Positions 58,461-64,000 of a stretch of 64,000 nucleotides of DNA are shown in pieces; within the stretch, counting starts at the first letter, position 1, and each line of letters begins with the position of its first letter. Below the pieces are notes generated by a model. The model was not told the origin of the DNA. It saw only the letters and a program-made list of their open reading frames with translations, and searched no databases. The DNA comes from Styela clava. Its lineage: Eukaryota > Chordata > Ascidiacea > Stolidobranchia > Styelidae. A program made the translations under genes and the position numbers. The stretch is taken from positions 18,228,001 to 18,292,000 of the forward strand of contig NC_135251.1 of assembly GCF_964204865.1 (NCBI RefSeq). The letters are read 5' to 3'.

Positions 58461-61400
58461 TTGAAATACCTAACCGTTTTTAAATATGTTACGTCTGCAT
58501 TGTTTATAAAAGTTTGAATACACGCTATGTTTGGTATTATATATGGCCAAGTCAAAACGTGCTGCTACTGTTCTGACATAATGAAATCAAATCTATAAGG
58601 TATCTGCTTTACTCCGAATGTGTCGTAGTGCTGCCTTTATTGGCGGTTTTTGAGAAATCGCTCTTTCAAAAACGATAATTTTTCGAAATTCTGAAAAGCG
58701 TCCACAAGAGGGCGTCAAATCATTTTTGGCATTTTAAGATTTGCACACTAATTCCAAGTTTAATGAACGTACAGTTTTGTTGTATACCCAAGTAAAGAAA
58801 GTATTTGATGAATTTTCTAGTAAAATTTAGTTGAAATACCAAACCCTTTTTAAATATGTCACATCTACATTTTTTAATAAAATTGAAAATATACGCTATG
58901 TTTGGAATTATATATGGCCTAGTCAAAACGTGCTGCTCCTGTTCTGACATATTAAAATCGAATTTATAAGGTATCTGCTTCTCTCCAAATGTGTCGTAAT
59001 GCTGCCTTTATTGGCGGTTTCCGAGAAATCGCTATTTCAATAACGATAATTTTTTGAAATTTTGAAAATAATCCACAAAAGGACGTAAAATGCTTTTTGG
59101 TATTTTATACTTTCCGCAACTTATTCCAAGTTTAATGAACGAATAGTATATATGTATGTCCAAGAGAAAAAGATGTTTGATAAATTATCTAGAAAATTTA
59201 GTTGAAATACCAAACCGTTTTAAAATATCTTACGTCTGCATTGTTTATAAAAGTTTAAATACACGCTACGTTTGGTATTATGTATGACCAAGTCAAAACG
59301 TGCTGCTACTGTTCTGACATAATGAAATCATATCTATAAGGTATCTGCTTTACTCCGAATGTGTCGTAGTGATGCCTTTATTGGCGGTTTTTGAGAAATC
59401 ACCCTTTCAAAAACGATAATTTTTCGAAATTCCGAAAATAATCCACAAGAGGGCGTCAAATCATTTTTTGGCATTTTAGGATTTGCACAATAATTCCAAG
59501 TTTAATGAACATACAGTTTTGATGTATGACCAAGAGAGAAAAGTGTTTGATGAATTATCCAGTAAATTAAGTTGAAACACCTAACCGTTTTTAAATATGT
59601 TACATCTAAATAGTTGATAAAATTGAAAATTATACGCTATGTTTGGTATTATATATGGCCAAGTCAAAACGTGCTGCTACTGTTCTGACATAATAAAATC
59701 GAATCTATAAGGTATCTGCTTTTCTCCGAATGTGTCGTAGTGCTGTCTTTATTGGCGGTTTTTGAGAAATCGCTATTTCAAAAACGATAATTTTTCGAAA
59801 ATTTGAAAATAATCAACAAGAAGGCGAAACATGATTTTCCGTTATTTCATACTTTCCGCAACTCATTCCAAGTTCAATGGAGGTACAGTATATATGTATG
59901 TCCAAAAGAAAAAGATGTTTGATAAATTATCTAGGAAATTTAGTTGATATACCAAACCGTTTCTAAATATGTTACGTCTGCATTGTTTATAAAAGTTTGA
60001 ATACACGCTATGTTTGGTATTATATATGGCCAGGTCAAAACGTGCTGCTACTGTTGTGACACAATGAAATCAAATCTATAAGGTATTTGCTTTACTCCGA
60101 CTGTGTCGTAGTGCTGCCTTTATTGGCGGTTTTTGAGAAATCGCCCTTTCAAAAACGATAATTTTTCGAAATTCCGAAAAGGATACACAAGAGCGCGTCA
60201 AATCATTTTTTGGCATTTTAAGATTTGCACACTAATTCCAAGTTTAATGAACGTACAGTTTTGTTGTATACCCAAGAGAAGAAAGTATTTGATGAATTTT
60301 CCAGTAAATTTAGTTGAAATACCAAACCGATTTTAAATATGTCACATCTACATTTTTTAATAAAATTGAAAATATACGCTATGTTTGGAATTATATATGG
60401 CCAAGTCAAAACGTGCTGCTACTGTTCTGACTTATTAAAATCGAATCTAAAAGGTATCTGCTTCTCTTCAAATGTGTCGCAATGCTGCCTTTATTGGCGG
60501 TTTTCGAGAAATCGCTATTTCAATAACGATAATTTTTTGAAATTTTGAAAATAATTCACAAAAGGACGTTAAATGCTTTTTGGTATTTTATACTTTCCGC
60601 AACTTATTCCAAGTTTAATGAACGTATAGTATATATGTATGTTCAAGAGAAAAAGATGTTTGATAAATTATCTAGGAAATTTAGTTGAAATACCAAACGT
60701 TTTTTGGATATGTTACGTCTGCATTGTTTATAACTTTTTGAATACACACTATGTTTGGTATTATATATGGCCAAGTCAAAACGTGCTGCTACTGTTCTGA
60801 CACAATGAAATCAAATCTATAAGGTATCTGCTTTACTCCGACTGTGTCGTAGTGCTGCCTTTATTGGCGGTTTTTGAGAAATCGCCCTTTCAAAAACGAT
60901 AATTTTTCGAAATTCCGAAAAGGATCCACAAGAGCGCGTCAAATCATTTTTTGGCATTTTAAGATTTGCACACTAATTCCAAGTTTAATGAACGTACAGT
61001 TTTGTTGTATACCCAAGAGAAGAAAGTATTTGATGAATTTTCCAGTAAATTTAGTTGAAATACCAAACCGATTTTAAATATGTCACATCTACATTTTTTA
61101 ATGAAATTGAAAATATACGCTATATTTGGAATTATATATGGCCAAGTCAAAACGTGCTGCTACTGTTCTGACTTATTAAAATCGAATCTATAAGGTATCT
61201 GCTTCTCTCCAAATGTGTCGCAATGCTGCCTTTATTGGCGGTTTTCGAGAAATCGCTATTTCAATAACGATAATTTTTTGAAATTTTGAAAATAATTCAC
61301 AAAAGGACGTAAAATGCTTTTTGGTATTTTATACTTTCCGCAACTTATTCCAAGTTTAATGATCGTTTAGGATATATGTATGTCAAAGAGAAAAAGATGT

Positions 61401-64000
61401 TTGATAAATCATCTAGGAAATTTAGTTGAAATACCAAACGTTTTTTGAATATGTTACGTCTGCATTGTTTAAAACTTTTTGAATACACACTATGTTTGGT
61501 ATTATATATGGCCAAGTCAAAACTTGCTGCTACTGTTCTGACATAATGAAATCAAATATATAAGATATCTGCTTTTCTCCGAATGTCTCGTAGTGCTGCC
61601 TTTATTGGCAATTTTTGAGAAATCGCCCTTTCAAAAACGATATTATTTTGAAATTCCAAAAAAAATCCACAAGAGGGCGTAAAATGATTTTTTCGGTATT
61701 TCCTACTTTACGCAACTCCTTCCAAGTTTAATGGACGTACAGTATGTATGTATACCAAAAGAAAATGATGTTTGATAAATTATCTAGTAAATTTAGTTGA
61801 AATACCAAACGGTTTTTAAATATGTTACGTCTGCATTGTTTATAACATTTTGAATACACACTATGTTTGGTATCATATATGACCAAGTCAAAACGTGCTG
61901 CTACTGTTCTGACATAATGAAATCAAATCTATAAGGTATCTGCTTTACTCCGAATGTGTCGTAGTGCTGCCTTTATTGGCGGTTTTTGAGAAATCGCCCT
62001 TTCAAAAACGATAATTTTTCGAAATTCCGAAAAGGATCCACTAGAGGGCAAATCATTTTTTGGCATCTTAAGATTTGCACACTAATTTCAAGTTTAATGA
62101 ACGTACAGTTTTGATGTATGACCAAGAGAGAAAAGTGTTTGATGAAATTTAGTTGAAATACTTAACCGTTTTTAAATATGTTACATATACATAGTTGATA
62201 AAATTGAAAATGATATGCTATGTTTAGTATTAAATATGGCCAGATCAAAACGTGCTGCTACTGTTCTGGTTTGGTGAAATCGAATCTTTAACGTATCTGC
62301 TGTTCTCCAAAAGTGTCGTATTGCTGCCTTTATTGGCCATTGTCCAAGAAATCGTCACTCCAAAAACGGCATGCTTGGGAAATTGAAAAATTATATATAG
62401 GTTGTAAGACATTTTTCACTTTTTCATACAATTTGCATCTTATTCCAAGTTTAATTAACACACAGTATCGGTGTTTGAAAAAGTAAGAAAATGGAATATT
62501 ACGATATTAGGTGAGTTTATTTGAAATACCAAACCTTTTCAAAATATGTGAACATCTACGCTATTCAAATATTTGAGATATACGCTATGTTTGGTATTAT
62601 AAAGGCCAAGTCAAAACGTGCTGCTACTGTTATGGTATAGTGAAGTCGAATCTAAAAGGTATTTGCTTTTTTCCGAATGTGTCGTAGTGCTGCCTTTATT
62701 GGCGGTTTTCGAGAAATCGCCCTTTCAAAAACGAATATTTTTCGGAATTCAGAAAAGAACCCATTATAGAGAGCGTAAAATGTTTTTTTTTTATTTTAAA
62801 CTTTCCCAATTAATTCTTAGTTTAATAAACGTACAGTATTCATTTGTGACAAAGAGAAAAATATATTTGATCAATTTTCCAGCAGCTTCAGTTGAAATAC
62901 AAATCCCTATTAAATTTGTTACGTCGACAATGTTTATAAAACTGAGAATACACGCTATTTTGGTATTATATGTAGCCGAGTCAAAACATGCTGCCACTGT
63001 TTTGTTATAGTGAAATCAAATCTATAGGGTATATACTTTTTCCAAAGTGTCGTAGTGCTGCCTTTATTGGCGGTTTTCGAGAAATTCCCCTTCCAAAATC
63101 GATAATTTTTCGAAATTTTGAAAAGAATCCACGAGAGGGCGTAAAATATTTTTTTGGTATTTTATACTTTTCTTCTGCAACTCATTCTAAGTTTAATAGA
63201 CGTACAGTATTAATGTGTGACAAAGAGAAAAATATATATTTTATCAATTGTTCAGCAAATTTAGTTGACATACAATTCCTTTTTAAATTTGTTTCGTCCA
63301 CATTGTTCATAAAATTGAAGAGTATACGCTATGTTTGGTATTATATATGGCAAAGTCAAAACGTTCTGCTACCGTTCTGACATAATAAAATTGAATCTAT
63401 AAGGTATGTGCTTTTCTCTGAATGTGTCGTGATGCTGCCTTTATTGGCGGTTTTTGAGAAATCACTAATCCAAAAACGATAATTTTCGAAATTCTCAAAC
63501 TAATTCAAGGGGGTGCGCAAAATTTTTATTATTACTTTATACTTTCTGAAACTTATTCTAACTTTAATAGACGTACAGTATTGATGTGCGACAAAGAGAA
63601 AAAGATATTTGATCAATTATCCTGCAACTTTAGTTGAAATACAAACCCTTTTTTAATATGTTACGTACCTTTGTTTTAAAAATCGAGGAATATACGCTAT
63701 TTTTGGTATTATATATGGCCAAGTCAAAACGTGCTGCTACTGTTCTGGCATAATAAAATCGAATCTATAATGTATGTGCTTTTATCCGAATATGTCGTAG
63801 TGCTGCCTTTATTGGCGGTTTTCGAAAAAATCGCCATTTTAAAAACGATAATTTTTTGTAATCCAGGACAGAATCCACTAGAAGTCGCAAATGATTTTTT
63901 GCTGTTTTATACTTCCCGCAACGTATTCCAAGTTTAAAAGATGTACAGTATTAATGTGTGACAAAAAGAAAATGATATTTTATCCATTATCTAGCAAATT
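58461..64000 (-). repeat. Satellite array, inverted block (about 15 copies, runs off the window)
   Basis: From 58461 on, the same monomer appears as its reverse complement (gtgctgctactgttctgac, then gctgcctttattggcgg). Monomers 58461-62200 are similar to the forward block. From about 62200 to the window end they drift (changed spacing, small insertions), as at an array edge. Identical frames at 60133 and 60874 are 741 bp apart, so the dimer unit exists here as well. Confidence 0.95.

Noticed and set aside
49200..64000. CRISPR array
   Set aside because: The repeat unit is about 370 bp of continuous tandem satellite without spacers, in an intron-bearing animal genome.

Overview
This is an AT-rich animal (metazoan) nuclear DNA window, not bacterial or viral. 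Genes are split into short exons with GT-AG introns, and introns and intergenic DNA are packed with DNA transposons, tRNA-derived SINEs and satellite DNA. A Link (hyaluronan-binding type) domain, an IGFBP-type cysteine domain, EI24 and a CDK11/PITSLRE kinase point to a bilaterian. A deuterostome such as an ascidian would fit, but the sequence alone does not prove it. The ORFs that matter are exons; most other open frames are chance.

Region by region: (1) 1-1092 has no gene I can support. (2) 1093-12957 (+) is a 12-exon gene, every junction in phase, for a 634-residue predicted type II membrane protein: cytosolic tail, one membrane anchor, Ser/Thr-rich stalk, a four-cysteine Link domain, then a TIM-barrel glycosidase-like domain resembling GH18. 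I do not recognise this architecture. (3) 13216-14086 is a decayed, internally deleted mariner element. (4) 15265-16544 (-) is a two-exon SAM-dependent methyltransferase. (5) 19066-19651 (+) is a three-exon secreted 103-residue protein with a single IGFBP-N-like domain. (6) 19652-28080 is mostly intergenic, with one possible membrane-protein terminal exon near 23437, a MITE, a SINE and a 1.6-kb hAT element. (7) 28081-31468 (+) is EI24 in five exons. (8) 31495-34985 is a degenerate tandem duplication of the DNA downstream of EI24; its second copy carries a 1.1-kb hAT insertion. (9) 35102-48841 (-) is CDK11 in 20 exons, convergent to EI24, with transposons in many introns. (10) 49200-64000 is a satellite array of about 370-bp monomers, about 40 copies. 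It runs in one orientation up to 58460 and in the opposite orientation from 58461 to the window end, with dimer and trimer higher-order repeats.

Nothing indicates that the genes form one pathway. EI24 (an ER membrane/autophagy factor) and CDK11 (a transcription/splicing and mitotic kinase) are ordinary housekeeping genes. The items most worth a second look are the Link-plus-glycosidase membrane protein and the inverted satellite with its invariant sequence boxes. Among the transposons, several hAT elements have perfect 8-bp target duplications, one is nested inside another, and there is a three-copy TA-flanked MITE family.
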